DNA from: Bacillota bacterium
GTDB taxonomy: Bacteria > Bacillota > UBA4882 > UBA8346
Assembly: GCA_023415835.1 (NCBI GenBank)
Contig: JAEZJK010000054.1
Location: 1 to 64,000 of the forward strand
DNA length: 64,000 nt
Direction of reading: 5' to 3'
Every line of letters begins with the position of its first letter. Position 1 is the stretch's first letter. Under the pieces are notes generated by a model, which was given only the letters and a program-made list of their open reading frames with translations, did no database searches and was not told where the DNA came from. The translations under genes were made by a program, and so were the position numbers. Shown here one piece after another: positions 42,523 through 51,692 of the stretch.

Positions 42523-43808
42523 AACCTGATTTAATTGTAGTTGGAGGCGGAGCCGCCGGTGTAATGGCGGCTCTTGTTGCTGCCAAAGAAGGCGCTAAAG
42601 TGACACTGATTGAAAAGAACAAAAGCCTGGGTAGAAAATTGGCTATTACCGGAGGCGGACGATGTAACCTGACCAATCAGGCTGATCTGGCGGAGTTAAT
42701 CAAAAACACTCCGGGGAACGGCCGCTTTCTATATAGCGCTTTTCAACGGTTTGGACCAGAGCAAGTAATCCGGTTATTCGAGGACGAATTGGGAGTCAGT
42801 TTAAAAGTGGAACGGGGGCGGAGGGTTTTTCCAGTCTCCGATCAGGCTCAGGAAGTAGTGGGGGCGGCCTTTCGCCAACTTCAAGCTTTAGGGGTAACGA
42901 TTATTACCTCGACAAAGGTGACTGCTTTAACAATCGATCGGGCCGAAAAAAAAGTTACCGGCGTCAATTGCGATAATGGGAAAACTATTGAAACTTTGGC
43001 CATAATCGTAGCTACCGGCGGCCTATCATATCCCGGTACTGGTAGTACCGGGGACGGGTTACGCTGGGCTGAAGAAGCAGGCCATACATTGATCCCTTGT
43101 TTCCCATCTTTGGTACCATTGGTAACTAGGGAAGAATGGCCAAAACAATTGGAAGGGCTTTCGTTGACCAATGTTAATCTATCCGTATGGCAAGGCAATA
43201 AAAAGCTGGCCACTGATTTTGGGGAGATGCTCTTCACCGGTTTTGGGGTCTCCGGCCCGATAGTACTAAGCTTAAGCCGTTTGGTAGCGCCTTTGGTTTC
43301 AAAAGAACCCGGTTCTGTTATTCTAACGATCGATTTAAAACCGGCATTAACCAAAGTCGAACTAGATTTGAGAGTGCAACGGGATTTTAACGGGTTTTCG
43401 CGGAAACAATATAAAAACTCTTTAGACGAGTTACTGCCGCAGAAACTGATTCCGGTAATGATTGAATTATCAGGGATCGATCCCCCAAAGTTAGTCCATC
43501 AAATCACCAGGGAGGAACGTTTGCGGTTGGTACGGTTATTAAAAAGTTTACCGCTCACCATCGAACGGACCCGGCCTATTACCGAGGCGATTGTAACTGC
43601 CGGAGGGATTAATACCAAAGAAATTAACCCGAAAACCATGGAGTCAAAGCTTATTGCCGGGCTTTATTTTGCCGGGGAGGTTGTCGATGTTGACGCCTAC
43701 ACCGGCGGCTATAATCTCCAAATCGCTTTTTCCATGGGTTATGTGGCCGCCTTGGAAGCGGTGCGTAAGATACAAGCAAACATCAAACCGGCGTTAGGAG
43801 TTATATGA
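42519..43808 (+). CDS. HI0933-family NAD(P)/FAD-dependent oxidoreductase
   Basis: 429 residues. The FAD-binding motif VVGGGAAGVMAALVAAKEGAKVTLIE is at the very start, followed by the family signature LGRKLAITGGGRCNLTN and the C-terminal GLYFAGEVVDVDAYTGGYNLQIAFSMG. The substrate is unknown (YhiN/BaiN type). TTG 42519 overlaps the patatin stop. Confidence 0.93.
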   Translation: MKPDLIVVGGGAAGVMAALVAAKEGAKVTLIEKNKSLGRKLAITGGGRCNLTNQADLAELIKNTPGNGRFLYSAFQRFGPEQVIRLFEDELGVSLKVERGRRVFPVSDQAQEVVGAAFRQLQALGVTIITSTKVTALTIDRAEKKVTGVNCDNGKTIETLAIIVATGGLSYPGTGSTGDGLRWAEEAGHTLIPCFPSLVPLVTREEWPKQLEGLSLTNVNLSVWQGNKKLATDFGEMLFTGFGVSGPIVLSLSRLVAPLVSKEPGSVILTIDLKPALTKVELDLRVQRDFNGFSRKQYKNSLDELLPQKLIPVMIELSGIDPPKLVHQITREERLRLVRLLKSLPLTIERTRPITEAIVTAGGINTKEINPKTMESKLIAGLYFAGEVVDVDAYTGGYNLQIAFSMGYVAALEAVRKIQANIKPALGVI

Positions 43809-43930
43809 GTTAATTAGCTATTAGCTATTAGCTATTGGCTTTTAGCTTTTATGGCCTTGGCCTATAAAGCTTGTCTCAAAGCAAACAGCTATAAGCAATC
43901 ATCAAACAGCTAAAAGCTAAAAGCATAACA
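43809..43930. repeat. AGCTATT/GCTTTTAGC simple repeats forming an inverted pair
   Basis: Direct repeats TTAGCTATTAGCTATTAGCT open the stretch. GCTTTTAGCTTTTA (43838-43851) is matched perfectly by TAAAAGCTAAAAGC (43911-43924) across 59 bases. It fills the whole gap after the flavoprotein gene and is a likely small inverted-repeat element. Confidence 0.65.
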
Positions 43931-43945
43931 GCAAAGATACAAAGG

Positions 43946-44173
43946 ATGATACCGTTGCCTAAATCATCATATCATTGGTATGAAAAACTTTTTTATCGGT
44001 TAATAATCCGGGAGCGAAGCTGTTTTAAGTTGGTGATTTACTTGACTTTGATTCTCTTTATCTGTCAGGCATTATTGACCAATGGTTTTATTAGAAAGCA
44101 TTTGGTATTGGTTGAACGATACGAAGGTAATCCCATTAAGTTTTACAAAAGTTTAAGGGGTGAAGGCTTGTAA
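43946..44173 (+). CDS. Small single-pass membrane protein, unknown
   Basis: 75 residues: a basic N-terminus, one membrane segment (VIYLTLILFICQALLT, residues ~30-46) and a 28-residue C-terminal tail ending SLRGEGL. The ATG at 43946 or TTG at 43955 may start it; AAAGG lies just before. It precedes hutP. I do not recognise the family. Confidence 0.6.
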   Translation: MIPLPKSSYHWYEKLFYRLIIRERSCFKLVIYLTLILFICQALLTNGFIRKHLVLVERYEGNPIKFYKSLRGEGL

Positions 44174-44238
44174 GAGCCCAAAAATTATGTTAAATTATTT
44201 TTAAATAGAGTAAAGTAAACATGATTAATACTAATCGG

Positions 44239-44262
44239 AAGCGCTCATCAGGGTGCTTTTTT
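44239..44262 (+). terminator. Terminator-like hairpin in front of hutP
   Basis: AAGCGCT (44239-44245) pairs with GGTGCTT-type bases (44252-44258, two G-T pairs), followed by TTTTTT. It either ends the small membrane gene (stop 65 bases upstream) or acts as an attenuator in the hutP leader, whose ATG is 22 bases later. Confidence 0.55.
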
Positions 44263-44284
44263 AGTCCTTAAGGGGGAGTCTTTC

Positions 44285-44701
44285 ATGTTGGAGACCGGTA
44301 GCAGGGAAGTTGCCAAGGCGGCGCTTTCGATGGCCATGACCGCCTCACGGGATGATGAAAAGTTATTAAAGGAAGAACTTCGTGCCCGTGAGATTAGGGC
44401 AGCGGCAATTGATTATGGCGGGGAAGCGATTCCAGCCATGAAAACCATTGTAGAGAGGGCGGTAGTCGCCGCCAAAAGGGAACTCCTGATCAAAGAATGT
44501 CATGCCGAAGAAGGGGCTATTGCCGGAGCGACCCGGGAAGCATTATCCCAGATCCTCTCGAAAGCGATTGGCTTAAATATCGGCGGTAAAGTTGGGATTG
44601 CCCGTAAAGGCGACCATGTAAGCGTGGCGGTATTTTTCAGCATCGGATTAATCCATTTGGATGAGGTGGCGGTAGGACTCAGCCACCGGGCGATAGCTTA
44701 A
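44285..44701 (+). CDS. HutP-family RNA-binding regulator
   Basis: 138 residues. The HutP core is seen in CHAEEGAIAGATREALSQIL, GLNIGGKVGIARKGDHVSVAVFFSIG and the end GLSHRAIA. B. subtilis HutP binds histidine and Mg2+ and prevents termination in hut mRNA. By eye, the B. subtilis ligand His residues in the SHALYH stretch are not kept here, so the ligand may differ. The neighbours are aroH and hisC, not hut genes, and a terminator-like hairpin lies in its leader. Its stop overlaps the aroH ATG. Confidence 0.88.
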   Translation: MLETGSREVAKAALSMAMTASRDDEKLLKEELRAREIRAAAIDYGGEAIPAMKTIVERAVVAAKRELLIKECHAEEGAIAGATREALSQILSKAIGLNIGGKVGIARKGDHVSVAVFFSIGLIHLDEVAVGLSHRAIA

Positions 44702-45072
44702 TGGGAGAACAGCTTTGGGCCGTAAGGGGGGCGATTACAATCCCCGAGGACACGCCAGATGAAGTTGCCGCCGCCACTAAAGAATTATTGATCGAGGTTT
44801 TTAAGGAAAACCGGATCGAGCCGGACAAGATTGTTAGCATTATTTTTACCGTCACCCACGATATTATTAGTGAATTTCCAGCAACGGCGGCTCGCCAATT
44901 AGGGTTGGATTCCACTCCATTACTGTGTACCCGGGAAATCCCCAAGCCGGGTTCTTTACCTTTATGCATTCGAATATTGATGCACTTCCACACCACTTTA
45001 GCCAAATCCGAAATCAAGGCCGTTTATCTTAGGGATGCCGTGAAACTAAGGCCGGATCTTCAAAGAAAGTAA
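44701..45072 (+). CDS. aroH: Chorismate mutase, AroH class
   Basis: A 123-residue monofunctional chorismate mutase turning chorismate into prephenate for Phe and Tyr synthesis. Signature parts are WAVRGAITIPEDTPDEV at the N-terminus with the active-site Arg, IIFTVTHDI and PLCTREIPKPGSLPLCIRIL. It is coupled to hutP by a one-base overlap (TAATG). Confidence 0.95.
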   Translation: MGEQLWAVRGAITIPEDTPDEVAAATKELLIEVFKENRIEPDKIVSIIFTVTHDIISEFPATAARQLGLDSTPLLCTREIPKPGSLPLCIRILMHFHTTLAKSEIKAVYLRDAVKLRPDLQRK

Positions 45073-45182
45073 GAAGAGTAAAGCCTGAGTCATTGATTAT
45101 AAAAACACTTACCATTACGGGCATCAGAGGGTACTTTATTTATTGAGTTGTGATTACTACCATGAATAGGGGAGCGATCTAT

Positions 45183-46301
45183 TTGAATATTGAGCGCATG
45201 GTTAGGACTTGCATTGAAAAGATTCCTCCGTACATACCCGGTAAACCCATAGAAGAAGTTGAACGGGAGATGGGCATTAGCGGAGTTACTAAAATGGCTT
45301 CCAATGAAAACCCTTTAGGGCCGTCCAAAGAAGTCCGGCAAGCTATTACCCAAGTTTTGGACCGGGTATCATATTATCCGGATGCTAATAATTTTTATCT
45401 CAAAAAGGCCTTGGCTGAAGAACTTCGAGTATATAACGATCAGATTTTAATCGGCAGCGGCTTAGATGATGTCAACCGAATTTTAGCCGAGACTATTTTA
45501 AAGCCCACCGATGAAGTGGTGATCCCGCAACCGACCTTTAGTATGTATGAAACGGTCACCCTCTTGATGGGGGCTAAACCGGTTTTGGTCAAAGGAAGCG
45601 GGTTGGGAAACGATCTTACGGCTTTGGCTGCGGCCGTCACTAAACGGACGAAACTAGTATTCATCTGCAATCCCAACAACCCTACCGGAACTATAGTCAA
45701 GCAAGATGAATTGCGGGAGTTTCTAAAAAGCCTGCCCGGGAATATCCTGGTAGTAATCGATGAAGCATATTCCGATTTTGCCGATGACCCTGATTATCCC
45801 AATGGCATAGAACTCTTGAAAGAGGGTTTTAATAATATCATAGTTTACCGAACATTCTCTAAAATCCACGGTATGGCTGGCCTACGCTTGGGCTTTGCCG
45901 TCACTGGCCCGCTATTGGCAGAGAACATGTCAAAGGTGAAAGATCCGTTTAACGTCAACTTATTGGCTCAAGCCGCCGGACTGGCAGCTTTGAAGAGCAA
46001 AAAACATGTCCAATTAAGTAAAGAATTGGTCCAAATGGGGCGGCGTTTTTTCTATAAGGAACTGGATGAACTGGGGCTTGAATATCTTCCGACCCAGGCA
46101 AATTTTATCCTGATCAACTGGGGCCGGGACAGTAAGGAGATTTATCAGTTTTTACTACAAAACGGAATTATCGTCAGGCCGGCCCATTCTTTTGGGCTGC
46201 CTGATTATTTCCGGGTCACCTTCGGCACGGCCGAACAGAACAACCGGTTTTTCCGGTTCTTGCATGAAGGGGTAAGGAAACTAAAAGCGGGTGACAGCTG
46301 A
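45183..46301 (+). CDS. hisC: Histidinol-phosphate/aromatic aminotransferase (HisC family)
   Basis: A 372-residue PLP enzyme of fold type I. It shows SNENPLGPSKEV, FICNPNNPTGT, VIDEAYSDF and the PLP-Lys region YRTFSKIHGMAGLRLGF. HisC enzymes act on histidinol phosphate and often on aromatic keto acids; beside aroH, a role in the last step of Phe/Tyr synthesis is plausible. TTG 45183 is eight bases after GGGGAG; an ATG at 45150 lacks an SD. Confidence 0.9.
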   Translation: MNIERMVRTCIEKIPPYIPGKPIEEVEREMGISGVTKMASNENPLGPSKEVRQAITQVLDRVSYYPDANNFYLKKALAEELRVYNDQILIGSGLDDVNRILAETILKPTDEVVIPQPTFSMYETVTLLMGAKPVLVKGSGLGNDLTALAAAVTKRTKLVFICNPNNPTGTIVKQDELREFLKSLPGNILVVIDEAYSDFADDPDYPNGIELLKEGFNNIIVYRTFSKIHGMAGLRLGFAVTGPLLAENMSKVKDPFNVNLLAQAAGLAALKSKKHVQLSKELVQMGRRFFYKELDELGLEYLPTQANFILINWGRDSKEIYQFLLQNGIIVRPAHSFGLPDYFRVTFGTAEQNNRFFRFLHEGVRKLKAGDS

Positions 46302-46591
46302 CTGTTGGCAGTAGAACTACTCGTTATGCTATCATTTAAAAGATAGCGCGTCCGTAACCTCAATCATTAGGACCCTTTTTTCAAGCATTTTAACAAACCA
46401 ATACAGAGTACGAGCGCGGCTAACGAGTGTATGTAAAATAACGGGGAGACAGATAAACCTTCTTAAAAAGCGGATTTGATTTTAAAATCGCAGATTTGGG
46501 GAAAATATATATCGGTTCAAAATTCTGATTTTTTCGGTATGGCCTATATTTTGATTGAGGTCTTGGTTTATTTTAAGGAGGGACCTAAGAT

Positions 46592-48415
46592 ATGGAAAGC
46601 ACGGTTAATTTAAAAAGGCAACCGTCGCGGGAAGAGATCCCGGATGAGTTTAAATGGAAACTAACGGATATTTATAACTCCAATGAGGCTTGGGAGGCTG
46701 ATTTCCAACGATTAAAAGGCCTTTTAGCGGAAATGAACGGTAAACAGGCGGATTTTCTAAAATCGGCGGCTAGCATTTTAGCCGTTCTCCAACTGAAAGA
46801 CGCCATCGGAATGGTCCTGGATAGGCTTTTTGTCTATGCCAGAATGCACAAGGATGAGAATAACGCTAATCCGGTTTACCAGGCAATGACCGACCGGATT
46901 CAAAGCCTGGCTACTGAGGCGGGAGGAGTTATTTCTTTTATCGTTCCCGCGTTAGTTGGTTTGGAATCGGGAAAGCTCCGGCAATATTTGAACGAACTGC
47001 CTGAACTTCGGATTTATAAACGTTTCTTTGATGAGATTGAACGTCAAAAAGCGCATATCTTGTCAGCGGCTGAGGAGAAGATTTTGGCCGAAAGCGCTGA
47101 TTTAGCGGACAGTTCGGGGACTATTTTTGGAATGATTGACAATGCCGACCTGAAGTTCCCTTATATTAAGGATGAGAACGGAGAAGAAGTAGAATTAACC
47201 AAGGGACGCTACTCTAAATTTTTAGAAAGTCCGGATCGCCGGGTCCGTAAGGAAGCTTTTGAGGTTCTATACAGCAGCTACGGTAAGCTTCGCAATACCT
47301 TGGGGGCAACCCTTAATTCTTCGGTAAAATCGGATGTATTTTACGCCCGGGTGCGGCATTTCCGATCGGCTCTCCAGGCTTCGCTCGATGGTGACAATGT
47401 TCCGGAAACCGTTTATGATCGGCTGATTGAAGTGATCCATAGTTATTTACCCGAGCTGAACCGTTACTTAAGGCTCCGTAAGAAGATGCTTGGGCTGGAT
47501 GATTTGCATATGTACGACCTCTACACTCCACTTTTGCCCGAATACCGGAAGAGTTTTGATTATCCAGAAGCGAAAAAAACCGTGCTTGAAGGTTTACAAC
47601 CATTAGGAGGCGACTACATCAATCAGGCCCGGCAAGGCTTGGAAAGCGGTTGGGTTGATGTTTTTGAAAACGAAGGCAAAACTAGCGGGGCTTATGCTTG
47701 GGGCGCCTATGATAGCCACCCTTATATCCTCTTAAACTATCAAGGTAAGATTCGGGACGTTTTTACGATTGCTCACGAAATGGGCCATGCGATGCATAGT
47801 TATTATTCCAACCATGCCCAACCATATATTAATGCGGGATATCGGATTTTTGTGGCTGAGGTCGCTTCAACCGTTAATGAAGCCCTATTGATGGAGCATA
47901 TGTTGAAAAACACCAATGATCGGCTTGAAAAGCAATATCTGGTCAATCAATACTTGGAACAATTCCGGACTACCGTCTTTAGGCAAACTATGTTCGCTGA
48001 GTTTGAAAAGATAACCCATCAAGAAGTGGAGAATGGGGGGGCTTTAACCACCGATTGGCTCTCCGAACGTTATTTGGATTTAAATCGGCAATACTACGGC
48101 AAAGAGACGGTGATCGACCCGGAAACCGCGCTGGAATGGTCGAGAATTCCCCACTTTTATACTGGTTTTTACGTCTATAAATATGCTACTGGTTATTCGG
48201 CCGCTATTGCGTTATCACGGGGAATTTTAGAAAAAGGCCAGGAAGCGCGCAAGCGGTATTTGGAGTTTTTGAAAGGCGGGGACTCCGATTACCCCCTAAA
48301 CTTACTGCGAAAGGCAGGGGTAGACATGGAATCCCCAGCTCCGGTGCAAGCCGCTTTGGATGTTTTTAAACAGTTAATCGATGAAATGGCGGAATTAACA
48401 GGCATTCAGGTTTAA
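46592..48415 (+). CDS. pepF: Oligoendopeptidase F
   Basis: A 607-residue M3B metallopeptidase. The zinc site AHEMGHAMHSYYS is at ~residue 394, with the third ligand Glu in VAEVASTVNEALL. The N-terminal helical lobe starts RQPSREEIPDEFKWKLTDIY. It cleaves short peptides in the cytoplasm. SD AAGGAGGG. The 290 bases upstream show no gene. Confidence 0.96.
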   Translation: MESTVNLKRQPSREEIPDEFKWKLTDIYNSNEAWEADFQRLKGLLAEMNGKQADFLKSAASILAVLQLKDAIGMVLDRLFVYARMHKDENNANPVYQAMTDRIQSLATEAGGVISFIVPALVGLESGKLRQYLNELPELRIYKRFFDEIERQKAHILSAAEEKILAESADLADSSGTIFGMIDNADLKFPYIKDENGEEVELTKGRYSKFLESPDRRVRKEAFEVLYSSYGKLRNTLGATLNSSVKSDVFYARVRHFRSALQASLDGDNVPETVYDRLIEVIHSYLPELNRYLRLRKKMLGLDDLHMYDLYTPLLPEYRKSFDYPEAKKTVLEGLQPLGGDYINQARQGLESGWVDVFENEGKTSGAYAWGAYDSHPYILLNYQGKIRDVFTIAHEMGHAMHSYYSNHAQPYINAGYRIFVAEVASTVNEALLMEHMLKNTNDRLEKQYLVNQYLEQFRTTVFRQTMFAEFEKITHQEVENGGALTTDWLSERYLDLNRQYYGKETVIDPETALEWSRIPHFYTGFYVYKYATGYSAAIALSRGILEKGQEARKRYLEFLKGGDSDYPLNLLRKAGVDMESPAPVQAALDVFKQLIDEMAELTGIQV

Positions 48416-48575
48416 CATGAGACATAATCCAGGAGCCAGGAATTAATAGTGCGGTAACCCTTTAGGCCATCCAAAGGGCAAAAACAAGTACTTATCAGGA
48501 GTTAGTGTCAATCTGCCACGGGTAATAACTGTCCATGTAAACTGTAAAATCTTAACTCTGAGGCGAGGTGGAATT

Positions 48576-49247
48576 ATGTTAAAACATTTACGGAGTTTTT
48601 TCTTTACCGGACTTTTAGTTTTATTGCCGATAACCATCACTTTAAAACTAGTCTTTTGGGGTTTTGAAAAAGCCGACCGGATTTTGGGGAATCTCCTGCA
48701 TCAAATATTATTAAGATATTTTAACTACCCAAAACCGATCCCCGGATTGGGGCTAATAGTTTTGGTGATTTTGATTACCCTAACCGGTATCTTCGCCAAA
48801 CACTACCTCGGTAAAAAATTAATCGCGGTTGGGGAAAGAATTTTAAGTAAGATTCCAATTTTCCGCAGTATCTATAACACATCTAAGCAAATCATGGATA
48901 GCTTTTCCAATAAAGAAAAGAGCGCTTTCCGAAAAGTTGTCTTGATTGAATACCCTCGCCCCGGTATCTATAGCCCCGGTTTCTTAACCGGCGACGCACC
49001 CTTGGAAACTGTAGACAAGACTGCTAGGAGATTGGTGAATGTATTTGTCCCCACAGCCCCTAATCCAGCCACCGGATATCTTGTTTTTGTGCCTGTAGAA
49101 GACGTAATCATGCTCGATATGAGTGTCGAAGATGGTTTTAAGCTCGTAATCTCCGCCGGAATAATCAAAATCAAGGAAAACGGCAGCACCGGCGGCTGTA
49201 ACATGCCCCAGGCAGCCGTTATTGATAAGGCAAGGCAATGCCATTAA
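48576..49247 (+). CDS. DUF502 family membrane protein
   Basis: 223 residues with two membrane segments: residues 8-28 (FFFTGLLVLLPITITLKLVFW) and ~55-77 (GLGLIVLVILITLTGIFA). They are followed by the DUF502 hallmarks IPIFRSIYNTSKQI and VFVPTAPNPATGYLVFVP. Function is unknown; the plant LCV/LIKE-COV proteins share the domain. SD GAGGTGG. It precedes the V-ATPase genes by 145 bases. Confidence 0.92.
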   Translation: MLKHLRSFFFTGLLVLLPITITLKLVFWGFEKADRILGNLLHQILLRYFNYPKPIPGLGLIVLVILITLTGIFAKHYLGKKLIAVGERILSKIPIFRSIYNTSKQIMDSFSNKEKSAFRKVVLIEYPRPGIYSPGFLTGDAPLETVDKTARRLVNVFVPTAPNPATGYLVFVPVEDVIMLDMSVEDGFKLVISAGIIKIKENGSTGGCNMPQAAVIDKARQCH

Positions 49248-49392
49248 AAGCATATTCAATTTTCAGAATATTTTCCTGTTACAGAAGGTAATTTTAAACT
49301 CGTGTCGAAAAAATATACGATAAAGGCAGATAAATTGGTTTTTGAGATCTAATATTTTATCTAAACGTTTATTCAAACGATGGGGTGAGAAA

Positions 49393-49704
49393 ATGGCTAA
49401 AGAAGTTTGGGAAAAAGTTACGGAAGCCGAAATTCAAGCCGGAAAAATTATTGAGGATGCCAAACTTCAAAGTGTTACCAAAATCAAAAAAGCCAGAGAA
49501 GAGGCTGTTGAGTTTATTAATGCCGCCGAGTCTAATGCCCTCAAAGAGGGAGAAATAGCCTTGGCTGAAAGTATTAAAAAAGCTCAAGCTTTTAAAGAAG
49601 GACGGATTCAGGAACTTCGCAACCAACAGCAATCCCTAAATAAAACATGTGAAGCCCGGATGGGCGGCGCAGTTAATTTGATATTGGAAAAGGTCGTGAG
49701 ATAG
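49393..49704 (+). CDS. ntpF: V-type ATPase peripheral stalk subunit (H/G; NtpF of E. hirae)
   Basis: 103 residues, almost wholly a charged helix (EKVTEAEIQAGKIIEDAKLQ...) as expected for the thin stalk subunit that pairs with E. ATG 49393 follows GGGGTGAG; the longer frame from 49342 is not used. It is first in the operon and abuts the I subunit gene. Confidence 0.85.
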   Translation: MAKEVWEKVTEAEIQAGKIIEDAKLQSVTKIKKAREEAVEFINAAESNALKEGEIALAESIKKAQAFKEGRIQELRNQQQSLNKTCEARMGGAVNLILEKVVR

Positions 49705-51690
49705 ATGAGCCTGGCTCAACTGAAGAAAGTTGAGATTTATGGCCTTCAGGAAGAGCGGAATCATCTTCTGAAGGAGTTACAGGAACTCGGCTTGATGGAA
49801 ATCACCGAATTTACTGAAGAGGAAGAGGCTCAAGGAAGATTGATTTCTCCCGATCAAATTAGGGAGGAATACCTGGAGCAAAATGGGATAATCGACCGTA
49901 AACTGGCGGAGATCGGACGGGCTCTCAATTTTTTGGAGCAGGTGGCTCCGGTCAAACCATCTTTTATTCAACAATTCGCCGGAGTCAAAACTTATCTTAC
50001 CGACGCGGAATTTAAAAAATTAGCCGCCGATGAAGGGCGTTTAAAGAAAGTATCCGGGGAATTGTTAAAAGTCGACCAGGATTTAGTCCAGATTCAGTCA
50101 AAAAAGAACCAACTGGAGACCTTATTGGAGGCCTTCAAACCTTGGCAAAAATTAGACTTGGCCGCCCAGGACCTGGAGGGAACAGCTAACACTCGAGTTG
50201 CCCTCGGGTCATTTGAGAGCCGGGTTGAACAGTTGCGGCAAGCGCTGGTTGAAAAAGGGCTACCGGTTTATTTGGAAGTTATCAACCAGGAACAGTTAAG
50301 TTCGTTGCTGCTGTTGATTATGTTACGTGATAATCAAGAAGAGGTTTTAGCCACTTTGAGTTCTTATGGCGTAACTATTGCAACTTTGCCTCCGTTTGAG
50401 GGTTTACCGGCTTCGAAAATTAATCAAATCCAACAGGATTTGGAACGGCTTTCCCAAACTGAAACAATATTAAAGCAAAAGGCAATTTCCTTAAATCAGG
50501 AACGCCCGTTATTGCAAGTTTTTTATGATTCACTCCTTAGTGAAAAAGAGAGGCTCGAGATTCATAGCCAACTGATCCAAAGTGAACGGAGCTTTGCCGT
50601 AAGGGGGTGGATTATCGCCCATCAACTATCATTGTTACAGGAAAGATTGTCACAAGCCCACTTAACTTATGTGCTGAGATCGGAAGACCCGGCTGAAGGA
50701 GAAGCGACTCCGGTAGCGTTAGTGAACAACCCGGCATTAACTCCTTTTGAATACCTGGTAGAGAGTTTTAGTTATCCGCAGGCGCATGAGATCGATCCGA
50801 CACCCTTTATTACCCCGTTCTTTTTTATCTTTTTTGGGATTGCTTTTGGCGACGCCGGTTACGGCTTAATTTTATCCCTAATATGCGCCGGTTTGTTGTT
50901 ATTTTTAAAGATGGGGCCAATCGGCCGGAAGCTCTCGTGGATGTTTTTAATAAGTGGAATAGCCGCAATCGGGTTTGGTTTGATAACCGGAAGCGTTCTT
51001 AGCCTTCCCAATATTAAATTTGGCATCTTTAATCCTCTGGAAAACCCAATTATGTTGCTGATAATAGCTTTAGCCCTGGGATTGATCCAGTTATACCTAG
51101 GTGTGATTATCAGCGCTTGGAATAATATTAAAGCTGGACGTTGGGCTGATGTAATCTGGAACCAAGGATTTTGGTTGCTCTTTTTGACCGGGGTTGTTTT
51201 AGTCCTGGCTAAGGATGCAATAGGGTTAGGGGAATATTCTCAAGTAATTAATGTTTCTTTACTAGCCGCTGCAGCCGGGGTTGTGATAAGCAACGCTAGA
51301 GGTAAGAAGGGAATCGTTAAAAAACTCTTAGCGATTCCGGGCGGTTTATATACGATATACAGCAGTATCGGTTTTTTTAGCGATGTTTTATCTTATTCCC
51401 GCCTGATGGCGCTAGGGCTTTCCGGTGGGGTCATGGGTGGAATAATGAACCAATTGGCTTGGCTAGTAGTCCAAAGTATACCGGTGCTTGGGTGGGTATT
51501 GGGAGGGGCGATCTTTCTTTTTGGGCATACCTTAAACCTTGGTTTATCGATTTTAGGGGCCTATGTCCACTCTAGCCGGCTTCAATATTTAGAGTTTTTC
51601 GGGAAGTTTTACGAAGGGGGCGGAAAACCCCTGACACCTTTTAAATCGAAATCCAAATATACTTTTTTAATCAATGAAAGGGAGGCATAG
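49705..51690 (+). CDS. ntpI: V-type ATPase subunit I
   Basis: 661 residues. The N-terminal half (1-350) is a soluble coiled-coil arm. The C-terminal half has about seven to eight membrane segments beginning ITPFFFIFFGIAFGDAGYGL, with YSRLMALGLSGGVMGGIMN near the end, where the essential Arg for ion passage lies. It forms the stator and ion half-channels facing the K ring. Confidence 0.95.
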   Translation: MSLAQLKKVEIYGLQEERNHLLKELQELGLMEITEFTEEEEAQGRLISPDQIREEYLEQNGIIDRKLAEIGRALNFLEQVAPVKPSFIQQFAGVKTYLTDAEFKKLAADEGRLKKVSGELLKVDQDLVQIQSKKNQLETLLEAFKPWQKLDLAAQDLEGTANTRVALGSFESRVEQLRQALVEKGLPVYLEVINQEQLSSLLLLIMLRDNQEEVLATLSSYGVTIATLPPFEGLPASKINQIQQDLERLSQTETILKQKAISLNQERPLLQVFYDSLLSEKERLEIHSQLIQSERSFAVRGWIIAHQLSLLQERLSQAHLTYVLRSEDPAEGEATPVALVNNPALTPFEYLVESFSYPQAHEIDPTPFITPFFFIFFGIAFGDAGYGLILSLICAGLLLFLKMGPIGRKLSWMFLISGIAAIGFGLITGSVLSLPNIKFGIFNPLENPIMLLIIALALGLIQLYLGVIISAWNNIKAGRWADVIWNQGFWLLFLTGVVLVLAKDAIGLGEYSQVINVSLLAAAAGVVISNARGKKGIVKKLLAIPGGLYTIYSSIGFFSDVLSYSRLMALGLSGGVMGGIMNQLAWLVVQSIPVLGWVLGGAIFLFGHTLNLGLSILGAYVHSSRLQYLEFFGKFYEGGGKPLTPFKSKSKYTFLINEREA

Positions 51691-51692
51691 TT

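Noticed and set aside
43809..43930. CRISPR or promoter array
   Set aside because: Units are short words of a simple repeat without spacers; the inverted layout fits a small inverted-repeat element better.
44239..44262. Classical hut operon control site
   Set aside because: No hut genes are present and I cannot find a convincing set of regularly spaced NAG triplets before the hairpin, so only a generic attenuator or terminator is claimed.
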